A stretch of 64,000 nt of DNA from Alkalicoccobacillus murimartini (GCF_030813245.1 NZ_JAUSUA010000003.1:1-64000); one strand, 5' to 3'; numbered from the stretch's first letter, positions 51,070 to 60,017 are shown. Numbers and translations: made by a program. The notes: generated from the sequence alone by a model not told the origin.

Positions 51070-52014
51070 ATGAAGAAAATATATGTAATTCACGAAAACC
51101 AAGAGTGGACCATTCACCTGTTTAAGAGATTAGAAGAATTAGGACTTCCTTATGAAGACTGGCATTTAGGATCTGGCTCTATTAACCTGAATGAAGCGCC
51201 TCCTGAAGGCATATTTTACTCGCGAATGAGTGCTTCTGCCCATACACGAAATCATAGGTATGCACCAGAATTAGCGGCGGCTGTTTTAGCTTGGCTTGAG
51301 CGACATGGTCGAACGGTTATTAACAATAGTCGTGCCCTACAGCTTGAAGTAAGTAAAGTAGTCCAATACATGGAGCTTGAGAAGTTCGGTGTGCTTACAC
51401 CTAAAACACTAGCAGCTGTTGGGCAGGATCAGATCCTGGAGGCAGCTAACGCGTTTGAAGGACAGGCGTTTATTACGAAGCATAACCGTGCAGGAAAAGG
51501 GCTTGGTGTGAGGTTGTTTCAGGACAAGCAAGCACTAAAAACCTACTTGGAAAGTGATGAATTTGAGGAACCGGTAGATGGCATTACCTTATTGCAACAA
51601 TATATTGAAGCGCCAGAACCGTATATCACTCGTTGTGAGTTTGTTGGAGGAAAGTTTGTCTATGCGGTACGTGTTGATACATCAGAAGGATTTGAACTTT
51701 GCCCAGCTGATGCGTGCTCTATAGAGGATTTATTTTGCCCGGCTGGAGAAGAGCCTCAAGCGAAATTCCAGGTCGATAACAGCTTTGATGATCCAGTGCT
51801 TGAGAAATATGCGGAGGTACTTAAGGCAAATGGCATCCAAATTGCTGGCATTGAGTGTATCCGCGACAAGCAAGGCAACCTGTACAGCTATGACATTAAT
51901 ACCAACACAAATTACAATTCAGAGGCTGAAGAGAAAGCTGGAGTCTTCGGTATGCTTGAGGTAGCTAAATATCTTGGGAGTGTCCTAAAAGAAGAACAGG
52001 TCGTATTGGTTTAA
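51070..52014 (+). CDS. ATP-grasp ligase (RimK-like), riboswitch operon
   Basis: ATG with GGGGACG upstream, 12 nt after the monooxygenase. The 314-residue protein has an N-terminal Rossmann-like domain and an ATP-grasp fold: AFITKHNRAGKGLGVRLF, ITLLQQYIEAPEPYITRCEF and metal-binding LYSYDINTNTNYNSEAEEKA (Asp/Asn). RimK-like enzymes add amino acids to carboxylates. Its pairing with a sulfur monooxygenase under SAM control is uncommon and the substrate is unknown. Confidence 0.85.
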   Translation: MKKIYVIHENQEWTIHLFKRLEELGLPYEDWHLGSGSINLNEAPPEGIFYSRMSASAHTRNHRYAPELAAAVLAWLERHGRTVINNSRALQLEVSKVVQYMELEKFGVLTPKTLAAVGQDQILEAANAFEGQAFITKHNRAGKGLGVRLFQDKQALKTYLESDEFEEPVDGITLLQQYIEAPEPYITRCEFVGGKFVYAVRVDTSEGFELCPADACSIEDLFCPAGEEPQAKFQVDNSFDDPVLEKYAEVLKANGIQIAGIECIRDKQGNLYSYDINTNTNYNSEAEEKAGVFGMLEVAKYLGSVLKEEQVVLV

Positions 52015-52035
52015 TTTGTGAAAAAAGATAAAATA

Positions 52036-52078
52036 AAAAGCCCATCGAGCTGGTATACTACCTGCTCGATGGGCTTTC
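52036..52078. terminator. bidirectional terminator
   Basis: AAAGCCCATCGAGC / GCTCGATGGGCTTT, 14-bp stem, between the ATP-grasp gene and the convergent copD-like gene. Confidence 0.88.
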
Positions 52079-52083
52079 ATTGT

Positions 52084-53703
52084 TTAATGGTGGAATCCGC
52101 CACTCATGGAGTCTAGTTCAAATGAATCCAGTACAGTGTCCTCACCATCAAGAATCTCGATTGTATGTGAGTCGTACCAGTTTTCATCACTGTCTGTAAT
52201 TGATAAGAATGTTTGATCTTCGATTGGAACGGTAATCGTTTCTCCTGAATAGGCAATTCGTGCTCGTTCTGCTTCAGGTAGTGGTGTGTATCCGAATGTG
52301 ACATACGTGAATCTAAAGTCCGGATTATACCAGCTTCCAGAGTCAAATCGTTGTGTTTGAGTTCCGTTGGTTCCAGATCGACTGAATCCGCCTTCTAATA
52401 CCAACCCGCTTACTGGAATACGAGTGAATTTCTCTAGATTCACAGTTAACTTTTCGAGTCCGAGATCTGTCTCATTCACAGTATAAATGGCGTATGCATC
52501 GTCTGTATTAATATCCTCCCAGAGCACATCAATGGTAGATTGTTCGGGGTGACTGGCAGCAATGGCATCCTCTACTTCTGAATACGAAGTGTTATCTACA
52601 TAGATTTCACCTGGAGAGAGTGAGGTCATCAGTCCGCCATACAAACTAATAAATAATAAGGCCATCATAAGCGATGAGAAGAAGGCCCCTCTGGTTAGAA
52701 GCATAATGGCTAAGCCAGCCAACAAAAAGATGATAGCAAGATAAAGTAAGACAAACCCAATAGGTCCAGGTGAAAAGGAAAGGAGCTGATATTGAGATAA
52801 AGGTTCTTGGATAAACCATTGCGTCACCCAGCTAACAGGTTCTGATTGAAGTGTGCGTAGCACTTCATGCGGAGGTTCCAATTCAGACATAAATCCTGTG
52901 ACCAAAAAGATAAAAAAGGCGATGATCGACTCTGCCTTAAACGAACGTTGAAGCTGTGCCCCTGATAATCTCGGCTTTTTTAAGCTGAGTAATACGAGAT
53001 GACGAAATCCAAAAAAGAGAAGTGGTAGATAGAGCAGATGCTTCACCAGCAGAAACTGCCCATAAGATAATAGCCAGCCATTAAAATAATCCTGCGTAAC
53101 ACGTGTAACTAAAAATAACCCGGACAGAGACAACAGCAAAACAGCCCCAGCTGCAACGGGTGAAAACCACTTGTGTAACTTCTGGCTATCTGGCAGTTGT
53201 GAAGCAAACCAACCCATTACAAACAAAGGGCCGATCCATGCTGCGACACTTAGAAAGTGAATAAAGGTTGAGATAAATCCCATCCATCCTGCAATAGAAG
53301 CTCCGTGGCTCGCCCAACTAGCTGAGAGCATGAGCAAGACTGTACCTATTAAAAGTAAGTAGTTGGTCAGCTGTGAAGCTTGTTTCTCTGCCCGTTGGAT
53401 CAGTAGCATACTCACAGTAATGATAGAAGCAAATAGTAAAGCTTGTCCTGTTGCATAAGTAAACAAAACTGAACTAATGGCATCAGGCCAGGTAGATCCA
53501 AACTGACTTGTGAGTGTGGTAATCACATTCATTGTAGGCACAGCAAGGAGAATGGGAATAGAGATCAACATACTTTCAACGCTTTGTTTCTTTAGAGAAA
53601 TCGTTGGTTGATACTGCTCTGGAATGAGTTTGAGAATATAATAACCGCTAACAAAAGCAAAAGCGATGTATAGAAAAATGTTAGATAGCTGTACAATAAT
53701 CAT
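52084..53703 (-). CDS. CopD-family copper-import-type membrane protein
   Basis: ATG 53703 follows CGGAGGCAC; frames beginning further upstream lack a site. The 539-residue protein has an N-terminal eight-to-nine-helix region with the CopD pattern (SASWASHGAS, STFIHFLSVAAWIGPLFVMG, KHLLYLPLLFFGFRH). More helices and a beta-rich extracytoplasmic C-terminal domain follow. The end is His-rich (GGFHH). It stands opposite a CopC gene, the normal partner. CopCD systems move copper across the membrane. Confidence 0.85.
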   Translation of the reverse strand: MIIVQLSNIFLYIAFAFVSGYYILKLIPEQYQPTISLKKQSVESMLISIPILLAVPTMNVITTLTSQFGSTWPDAISSVLFTYATGQALLFASIITVSMLLIQRAEKQASQLTNYLLLIGTVLLMLSASWASHGASIAGWMGFISTFIHFLSVAAWIGPLFVMGWFASQLPDSQKLHKWFSPVAAGAVLLLSLSGLFLVTRVTQDYFNGWLLSYGQFLLVKHLLYLPLLFFGFRHLVLLSLKKPRLSGAQLQRSFKAESIIAFFIFLVTGFMSELEPPHEVLRTLQSEPVSWVTQWFIQEPLSQYQLLSFSPGPIGFVLLYLAIIFLLAGLAIMLLTRGAFFSSLMMALLFISLYGGLMTSLSPGEIYVDNTSYSEVEDAIAASHPEQSTIDVLWEDINTDDAYAIYTVNETDLGLEKLTVNLEKFTRIPVSGLVLEGGFSRSGTNGTQTQRFDSGSWYNPDFRFTYVTFGYTPLPEAERARIAYSGETITVPIEDQTFLSITDSDENWYDSHTIEILDGEDTVLDSFELDSMSGGFHH

Positions 53704-53915
53704 GGAGTGCCTCCGAAAATATTTAATCTCATCTACATTGTAACCATCAGCTATAAAAAGAGACAAGCTCCATCTAATTGGACAGACTGTTTCTTGGAAC
53801 GATGTGACGGCTCTGTTCACAAAGGTCAGGTTTTTTAGAACAGATCCTAAGAATAAAGTGACATTAAGTAAAGATCGAGTTATCTTTAGGAAGAGAAAAA
53901 GGGAGACGATGACAA

Positions 53916-54503
53916 ATGGTTACGAAAGAAGTTGGGAAGCGGAGTCTTTTGGCAGCTTTGCTTGCCATTGTGTTGCTTTGGGCTTTTATGCCGACAGTTG
54001 TATCCGCACATTCGCAGCTAGAAAGCTCTAGCCCGGAAGATGGTCAAACGCTTGAAGAAAGTATTGATAGCGTTGTCCTGGAATTCAGCGCAGGTATTGA
54101 ATCAGCAAGTACAATAACGATATTGAATGAAGCAGAAGAAGAGATTCCAGTTGATATTAACGTAAACGCATCTTCCTTAGATGCTCAAACAGAAGCACCA
54201 TTACCAAACGGCGAATACCGTATCGTCTACACTATTTTAAGTGAAGACAGCCATCCAGTTGAAGGTGAAATCTCGTTTGTTGTGAACGCAGAAGAGCCTG
54301 AGGAATCAGCATCTGAGGAAGCTGATTCAGATCAGACCGAAGTACCTCCAGTGGAAGAAGAACAGGAAGAACCTGTTGAAGCACCTGATACAGATGTAGA
54401 AACAGAATCATCAGGATTTAGTTTTATATGGATCGTTGTCGTAGTGGCTGCAATTGGTCTAATTGCAGGCGTAGCGGGCCGAATGGCGAAACGAAATAAA
54501 TAA
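53916..54503 (+). CDS. CopC-domain protein, membrane-anchored
   Basis: ATG 53916 with GGGAGACGATG upstream. The 195-residue protein has a signal peptide (to about residue 31, ending VVSA) and a mature start AHSQLESSSPEDG. The N-terminal His after cleavage is the copper ligand typical of CopC/YcnJ. The CopC beta domain ends in SEDSHPVEGEISF. Then comes an acidic Glu/Pro spacer and a C-terminal helix (about 169-188). It should deliver copper to the neighbouring CopD protein. Confidence 0.88.
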   Translation: MVTKEVGKRSLLAALLAIVLLWAFMPTVVSAHSQLESSSPEDGQTLEESIDSVVLEFSAGIESASTITILNEAEEEIPVDINVNASSLDAQTEAPLPNGEYRIVYTILSEDSHPVEGEISFVVNAEEPEESASEEADSDQTEVPPVEEEQEEPVEAPDTDVETESSGFSFIWIVVVVAAIGLIAGVAGRMAKRNK

Positions 54504-54507
54504 AAAC

Positions 54508-54548
54508 AAACAAGCAGTGGACATCTTAGATGGCACTGCTTGTTTTAA
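54508..54548. terminator. bidirectional terminator
   Basis: AAACAAGCAGTG / CACTGCTTGTTT stem between copC-like and the convergent rhamnosidase gene. Confidence 0.82.
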
Positions 54549-54564
54549 TAGGTTGGCACTGACT

Positions 54565-57240
54565 TTAATACTTAACAGCTTTCTTATGAAGCTTGGTTGA
54601 AATATTTGTAGGTTCAAAGTTAAAGGTGTAAGAACCAGACCCTAATTCAGCGGTGACATCCTCAAGCTGAAGAAGACCTTCAATGTCAGCAAGCTGTGTG
54701 GAGCCTTCACGTACATTTACGGCGCTGACTACAGGGAATTGAACCAAGCCAGTTGTATTGGGTGGAATATCGATGGACCATTTCACGCGTCCGTCTTCAT
54801 CCATTTTCCAAGCGGATGTTACTTGCCCATAAAGAGTGTGTAGGGAAGCTTTGACCCAACGAAGTTCATTGGTGAAATGAGGTTCGAAGCGTATTCGTTG
54901 GTACCCTGGTTTATCACAGTCAATTCCTGCGACCTTTCTGTAAAGCCAATCACCTATTGAGCCATAAGCATAATGATTAAAGGAGTTCATGTCCGCACTC
55001 CAGAATCCGCCATCCTCTTTGATCCCATCCCAATGCTCCCAAACTGTTGTTGCTCCTTTTTTAACCTGGTAGAGCCATGAAGGATAGTCATCCTGGAAAA
55101 GGAGGGTGTAGGCAATATCTGTGTGACCCGCTTTTGTGAGGGCGAAGTTCAAATAAGGTGTGCCCACAAAGCCTGTTTTCAGGTGATAATTCGCGTCGCT
55201 CATTAACTGCTTCAGCTTTTGTTCCGTTCGCTCGCGTGTTTTACCTGTGACGAGATCAAAGTTTAGGGCGAGGATATGTGCTGTCTGTGTAGGCACCGCA
55301 AGTCGGCCATTGGTGGTGATGAACTCATTAGAAAAGGCGTCTTGAACCTGACTGTGGAGCTTTTTGTAGTGATGATGATCAGCCTCCAATCCAAGAACAT
55401 GTGCCGCCTTGCTAACTAGTTTGGCCGAATAAGCATAGAAGGCTGTTGCTATAAAATCTCTTTCTGTTGCTCCAATGTAGCTACCTGGCTTGGAATCAAG
55501 GGCGAGCCAATCACCGAAGTGAAAGCCAGTATTCCAAAGGTATGGATCATCTCCTTGCTGATGAATATAGTTCACCCAAGCTTTCATGCTCCCAAATTGC
55601 TCTTCAAGAATTCGTTTATCTCCATAATTCTCATAAAGAACCCAAGGGCAGATGACTGCTGCATCTCCCCATGCGGCAGACGAATGAGAGGTCTCATTCA
55701 GAACATGTGGAATGACAAACGGAACAGAGCCATCCTCGCCTTGCTCGCTAGATAGATCTCGTAACCACTTTTTGAAAAAAGGGACAACATTATAGAGATA
55801 AGAAGCCGTGCTGATAAACATTTGAGCATCGCCGGTCCACCCGAGCCGTTCATCTCGCTGAGGGCAGTCAGTCGGAACATCAAGAAAGTTTCCTTTTTGT
55901 CCCCAAACAATATTGTGCTGTAGTTGATTAATAAGTTCATCTGAGCATTCGAACGTTCCAATTCTCTGCATGTCCGAGTGCAGGACAATGCCAGTGAAGT
56001 CTTCAAGTTGAACCTGACCTGGAAAATCAATCAATTCAACATACTGAAATCCTTGAAAAGAAAAGAAAGGCTCGAATTCCTCTTTGTCGTCACCTTTTAA
56101 TGTATAGGAAACAGTCTGTTTGGCTTTTCTCAAGTTATCTACGTAAACATTTCCATCGGCATCAAGAACTTCGAAATGACGGAGGGACACTGTTTCTCCT
56201 CTTTTTCCTTGTATTCGAAAATGGACCCACCCAACCATATTTTGACCGAAATCAAGAACCGTCTGCCCTTTTGGTGTCCGAATGATCTCGATAGGTGTAA
56301 GGTGCTCTTGTTTGCGTACAGGTTCATTCTCTTGTGAAACAATTCTCCCTTTTGGTTTCTCTGCATGAATCACAGACACCCAGTCGTCAAGCGAGAATTC
56401 GGGTTCATCCCAACCTGGCTGTTCGAGTCGCGCATCATACGTTTCTCCATGATAAATCTCAGAAGATAAGATAGGACTGATTCCAGCTTTCCATGTTGTA
56501 TCTGATCGTATGATTGTCTGTTCATTGTTATCATTTATAATATGAAGTTCCGCTAGAAGAGCACTCTCTTTTCCGTAGATGTCAATTTTATCTTCCCATC
56601 CAAGGTTACTCCTGTACCAACCTTTTCCGAGAGTAAATGCAAGGACATTCTCTCCGTTTCTAATGAAATCAGTGACGTCGTAGGTTTGATACTGAATGCG
56701 ATCATTATAGTTCGTCCAACCAGGAGCAAAGTAAGTATCACTGATTCGTGCTCCATTTAACCTGGCTTCGTATAGACCTGCAGCTGTAGTGTATAATCGG
56801 GCGCTTTTTATATTCGGTAGCTCATACGTAAAGCTTTTTCGAAAACGAGGTGATTGATCTGGGTGTATAGCTGAAGGGGGGATCGTAATCCATTCGGCCT
56901 GCCAGTTTGATTCTGACTGCAGCCCAGTTTCAAACCATAGATCCTTTTCCCAGTCACTTTCTTCATCTTCTGACCAGACTTTCACTCGATAGTAGTAGCG
57001 TGTTGTAGGTGTTGCTTCAAAATGTGGCATGTTAACATGAATCGATTCACTGGATTCAATTCTTCTTGAGTCGGCGAGGATAGATGTGAAATTAGAGTCG
57101 AGGGACACTTGGATTTGATACGCGTTTTGTACCATAGAGCGACGAGTAGAAGATAATTCCCAGCATAGTCTCGGTTTCTGACAGTCAATTCCTAATGGTT
57201 GCTGCTGGTATTCACACCGTACATTCTGAATAGATAGCAA
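54565..57240 (-). CDS. alpha-L-rhamnosidase, GH78
   Basis: TTG start with AGGAGGAATGCC upstream. The 891-residue protein has the GH78 order: N-terminal fibronectin-like and beta domains (RLCWELSSTRRSMVQNAYQI, FRKSFTYELPNIKSARLYTT), then the alpha/alpha barrel with DVPTDCPQRDERLGWTGDAQ (acid residues of the active site), TTVWEHWDGI and a beta C-terminus. No signal peptide, so it acts on imported rhamnosides. A cre site lies upstream. It could work with the heparinase-like and DUF2264 proteins on plant or algal polymers. Confidence 0.93.
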   Translation of the reverse strand: MLSIQNVRCEYQQQPLGIDCQKPRLCWELSSTRRSMVQNAYQIQVSLDSNFTSILADSRRIESSESIHVNMPHFEATPTTRYYYRVKVWSEDEESDWEKDLWFETGLQSESNWQAEWITIPPSAIHPDQSPRFRKSFTYELPNIKSARLYTTAAGLYEARLNGARISDTYFAPGWTNYNDRIQYQTYDVTDFIRNGENVLAFTLGKGWYRSNLGWEDKIDIYGKESALLAELHIINDNNEQTIIRSDTTWKAGISPILSSEIYHGETYDARLEQPGWDEPEFSLDDWVSVIHAEKPKGRIVSQENEPVRKQEHLTPIEIIRTPKGQTVLDFGQNMVGWVHFRIQGKRGETVSLRHFEVLDADGNVYVDNLRKAKQTVSYTLKGDDKEEFEPFFSFQGFQYVELIDFPGQVQLEDFTGIVLHSDMQRIGTFECSDELINQLQHNIVWGQKGNFLDVPTDCPQRDERLGWTGDAQMFISTASYLYNVVPFFKKWLRDLSSEQGEDGSVPFVIPHVLNETSHSSAAWGDAAVICPWVLYENYGDKRILEEQFGSMKAWVNYIHQQGDDPYLWNTGFHFGDWLALDSKPGSYIGATERDFIATAFYAYSAKLVSKAAHVLGLEADHHHYKKLHSQVQDAFSNEFITTNGRLAVPTQTAHILALNFDLVTGKTRERTEQKLKQLMSDANYHLKTGFVGTPYLNFALTKAGHTDIAYTLLFQDDYPSWLYQVKKGATTVWEHWDGIKEDGGFWSADMNSFNHYAYGSIGDWLYRKVAGIDCDKPGYQRIRFEPHFTNELRWVKASLHTLYGQVTSAWKMDEDGRVKWSIDIPPNTTGLVQFPVVSAVNVREGSTQLADIEGLLQLEDVTAELGSGSYTFNFEPTNISTKLHKKAVKY

Positions 57241-57307
57241 AAGGCATTCCTCCTATTAGTGATTGTGTAAGTATTATTTCATGCGTAGCTAGTTATAGTA
57301 TAAAGCA

Positions 57308-57324
57308 AAGAAAGCGCTTACGCA
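57308..57324. promoter_or_regulatory. cre site (CcpA) upstream of the rhamnosidase
   Basis: AAGAAAGCGCTTACGCA matches the cre core AAGCGNTT closely, about 70-85 bp before the rhamnosidase start on the minus strand. Carbon catabolite repression is expected. Confidence 0.65.
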
Positions 57325-57473
57325 TTATTCTTGGATGCATTATTTAGTAAGCCAGCTCATAGAAAAGTTAATGAAACGTTTGTTTAAAACATTGTTCGTA
57401 ACATTATGTAACGGGGGTATTGTCGACTCTTTGGTTTTGACCTAAACTAAACATATAGTTTTATATGGTGGTC

Positions 57474-57539
57474 ATCGTATAACCCCAATAATATGGATTG
57501 GGGGTTTCTATTAGGAGCCTTAAACTTCCTAGCTACGAG
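57474..57539 (+). promoter_or_regulatory. purine riboswitch aptamer, guanine type
   Basis: P1 TCGTA / TACGA, P2 CCCCAAT / ATTGGGG with loop AATATGG, J2/3 GTTTCTA, and P3 TAGGAG / CTTCCTA with loop CCTTAAA match the purine aptamer. The specificity base in J3/1 (equivalent to residue 74) is C at 57533, which indicates guanine/hypoxanthine rather than adenine. Confidence 0.9.
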
Positions 57540-57542
57540 AAT

Positions 57543-57592
57543 AGGTTTGCCCTATTTTTGTGGCTATTTTTTGTGGGCAAATCTTCTTTTAT
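57543..57592 (+). terminator. riboswitch terminator
   Basis: GGTTTGCCC / GGGCAAATC stem followed by TTCTTTT, directly after the guanine aptamer and before the GTG start. ATAGG 57541-57545 could alternatively pair with CCTAT 57551-57555 or with upstream aptamer sequence. Confidence 0.75.
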
Positions 57593-57612
57593 TTAAAAAA
57601 GGAGTGATCGAA

Positions 57613-58950
57613 GTGGGAAGCATTTTAATTAAGCAGGCTGAGATTGTAACGATGAACAAGGACGAGGAAATATTTATTGGGGACCTTTTGATTGAAGGAA
57701 CGGTCATCAAAGCGATGGGTAAGAACCTTGGTGATATACAGGTGGATAAGGTAATTGACGGTCGAGGAAAAACGGTGATTCCTGGTTTTGTACAGACGCA
57801 TATTCACCTATGCCAAACAGCTTTTCGAGGCAAAGGCGATGATCTTGAACTAATGGATTGGCTACAGAAGCGCATTTGGCCACTTGAGGCTGCGCACGAT
57901 GAGGAGTCGATTTATTATTCAGCGATGCTTGGAATAGGTGAATTGATTCAAAGTGGCACGACCTCTATTGTGGATATGGAGACTGTTCACCATACAGATT
58001 CAGCCTTTCAAGCAATTGCTTCTACAGGAATAAGAGCTCTTGCTGGAAAAGTGATGATGGATAAAGGAACTGAGGTACCAAAGGCATTGCAGGAAAATAC
58101 CCAGCAATCCATTCAAGAAAGCGTAGATCTGTTGGAGAAGTGGCATAATCATGACCAAGGAAGAATCCAATATGCATTTACACCGAGATTTGTTGTGTCA
58201 TGTACAGAACCTCTCTTGAAGGAAGTTCAAAAATTATCGGATCATTATCAAGTGAAGGTGCACACACATGCGTCAGAAAACCGTGGAGAAATAGAAATTG
58301 TCCAGGCGGAGACAGGCATGAGAAATGTGGTGTACCTCGATCATTTAGGATTGGCGAACGAACGATTGATCTTAGCTCATTGTGTCTGGTTAGATGCACA
58401 AGAAAAACGGATCTTAAAAGAGCGTGGAGTAAAGGTGACCCACTGCCCAGGTTCGAATTTGAAATTAGCATCAGGCATCGCCGAAATCCCTGATCTACTC
58501 AGTCAGGACATTGCTGTCAGCCTAGGCGCAGATGGAGCCCCGTGCAATAACAACCTAGATATGTTTAACGAAATGAGAATGGCTGCTCTTATCCAAAAGC
58601 CAATACATGGCCCAACCGCGATGAACGCACGGACGGTTTTCCGAATGGCGACTCGTGGAGGCGCAAAAGCAATTGGACTGGAAGATGAAATTGGCAGCCT
58701 TGAAGTCGGCAAGAAAGCAGACATCGCCATTTTAGACCTGAACGATTTTCATACGTATCCTTCCTTTGATGTAGATACCATCTCCCGTATTGTCTACTCA
58801 GCAACACGGGCAGATGTAGAAACAACGATTATCAACGGACGAATCGTTATGGAAAATCGCATGATGAAAACATTAGACAAACAGCTAGTCCTGAGCGAAT
58901 CCAATCGAGTCATGAAACGCTTAGTTAAGCGACTTCCGAAGATTTCTTAG
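57613..58950 (+). CDS. amidohydrolase, deaminase of the MtaD/TrzA-like group
   Basis: GTG 57613 has AAAGGAG 8 nt upstream; the in-frame codons before it belong to the riboswitch. The 445-residue enzyme has the amidohydrolase metal motifs: PGFVQTHIHLCQTAFRGKGD, VKVHTHASEN, LILAHCVWLD and VSLGADGAPCNNN (catalytic Asp), with a C-terminal GSLEVGKKADIAILDL. It resembles S-adenosylhomocysteine/methylthioadenosine and guanine deaminases. The guanine riboswitch argues for a purine-related substrate. Confidence 0.9.
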   Translation: MGSILIKQAEIVTMNKDEEIFIGDLLIEGTVIKAMGKNLGDIQVDKVIDGRGKTVIPGFVQTHIHLCQTAFRGKGDDLELMDWLQKRIWPLEAAHDEESIYYSAMLGIGELIQSGTTSIVDMETVHHTDSAFQAIASTGIRALAGKVMMDKGTEVPKALQENTQQSIQESVDLLEKWHNHDQGRIQYAFTPRFVVSCTEPLLKEVQKLSDHYQVKVHTHASENRGEIEIVQAETGMRNVVYLDHLGLANERLILAHCVWLDAQEKRILKERGVKVTHCPGSNLKLASGIAEIPDLLSQDIAVSLGADGAPCNNNLDMFNEMRMAALIQKPIHGPTAMNARTVFRMATRGGAKAIGLEDEIGSLEVGKKADIAILDLNDFHTYPSFDVDTISRIVYSATRADVETTIINGRIVMENRMMKTLDKQLVLSESNRVMKRLVKRLPKIS

Positions 58951-58961
58951 AAGGGTTAGAG

Positions 58962-59882
58962 TTTATCAAGAGGTTTCGGGGTGGGACCAAGATGGATCGG
59001 AATTTAGTAAGAGGCGGAAGGCGATAGTAAGAGCGATCATATTTTATTCAAGAAGGATTCAAGCTTAATTAAGAGCCGAGACCTGTTATCAAGAGCTCTG
59101 CTGGAGTTATCAAGCGGAGGACCGAATTTAGTAAGAGCGAGAAGCGGGTTTCATTAAGTTCACGTGACCAAAGGAATAAAAATGGACATTTTTATGAAGG
59201 GCATTGGATGATGAGGGCGTATCAAGAAGCTTCGTGCTGAGACCAAGATGGATAGAAGTTTGGTAAGAGGTAGAAGGCGATAGTAAGAGCGATCCACTTT
59301 TAATCAAGACAGATCCAAGCTAATCAAGAGCCAAGGTCTGTTATTAAGAGCTTTGCTGGAGTTATCAAGCGGAGGACCCAATTTAGTAAGAGCGAGAAGC
59401 GGGAACTATCAAGTTCAAGTGACCAATGGATTAAAAATGGCCATTTTTATGAGGGGCATTGGATGATGAGGGCGTATCAAGAGGCTTCGTGCTGGGATCA
59501 AGACGGATAGAAGTTTGGTAAGAGGCAGAAGGCGATAGTAAGAGCGATCCACTTTTAATCAAGACAGATTCAAGCTCAATCAAGAGCCAAGGTCTGTTAT
59601 CAAGAGCTTTGCTGGAGTTATCAAGCGGAGGACCCAATTTAGTAAGAGCGAGAAGCGGGATTCATCAAGTTCACGTGACCAAAGGAATAAAAATGGAAAT
59701 TTTTATGAAGGGCATTGGATGATGAGGGCGTATCAAGAGGCTTCGTGCTGGGATCAAGAAGGATCGAAGTTTAGTAAGAGGCAGAATGTGATAGTAAGAG
59801 CGATCCACTTCTAATCAAGATAGATCCAAGCTCAATCAAGAGCCGAGGTCTGTTACCAAGAGCTCGGCTAGTATCACCAAGA
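58962..59882 (+). repeat. 20.5-bp phased array G (CAAG orientation) with 256-bp higher-order repeat
   Basis: Cores start at 58967, 58988, 59008, 59028, 59049, 59070, 59090, 59111 and 59132 in the first copy. The block recurs from 59223, 59478 and 59734 (offsets 256, 255, 256) with the same steps 21,20,20,21,20/21,20,21,21. The fourth copy is partial. Strong units are TTATCAAGAGC and TTAGTAAGAGC. No gene is supported in this 1-kb stretch. Confidence 0.9.
59433..59448. repeat. palindrome at the junction of 256-bp units
   Basis: AAAAATGGCCATTTTT is a perfect palindrome. Related AAAAATGGACATTTTT (near 59178) and AAAAATGGAAATTTTT (near 59690) occupy the same place in the other copies, about 30 bp before each GGGCATTGGATGATGAGGG. 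This segment interrupts the 20.5-bp phase. Confidence 0.7.
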
Positions 59883-59902
59883 AGTTTTACAACTGAACTA
59901 AG

Positions 59903-59940
59903 AAAAACCCATTCATTCTTCTCGAGTGAATGGGTTTTTG
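59903..59940 (+). terminator. terminator downstream of array G
   Basis: AAAAACCCATTCA / TGAATGGGTTTTT stem with a 10-nt loop. It isolates the array from the DUF421 gene. Confidence 0.82.
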
Positions 59941-60017
59941 GTGTGTAAGTCCATGAATACTCCACCAACTCCGACAAATACTATAACCAAATCACTCTGT
60001 CGGAAGGGGATAGAAGT

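Noticed and set aside
53804-54031. 75-codon frame overlapping copC
   Set aside because: It is a shadow of the CopC gene, whose signal peptide and CopC domain lie in the other frame.
57371-57399. Second SigW promoter (TGAAAC...CGTA)
   Set aside because: The spacer is 19 bp rather than 16, outside the SigW range.
57493-57612. 40-residue N-terminal extension of the amidohydrolase
   Set aside because: These codons are the guanine riboswitch and its terminator; the GTG start with AAAGGAG is downstream.
58962-59882. CRISPR array
   Set aside because: The conserved core is only 6-10 nt and varies, units are about 20 bp instead of 60-70, and no cas genes are present.
59431-59977. Two 68-codon minus-strand frames with near-identical ends in array G
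   Set aside because: They are products of the 256-bp repeat. There are no ribosome binding sites and no protein-like composition.
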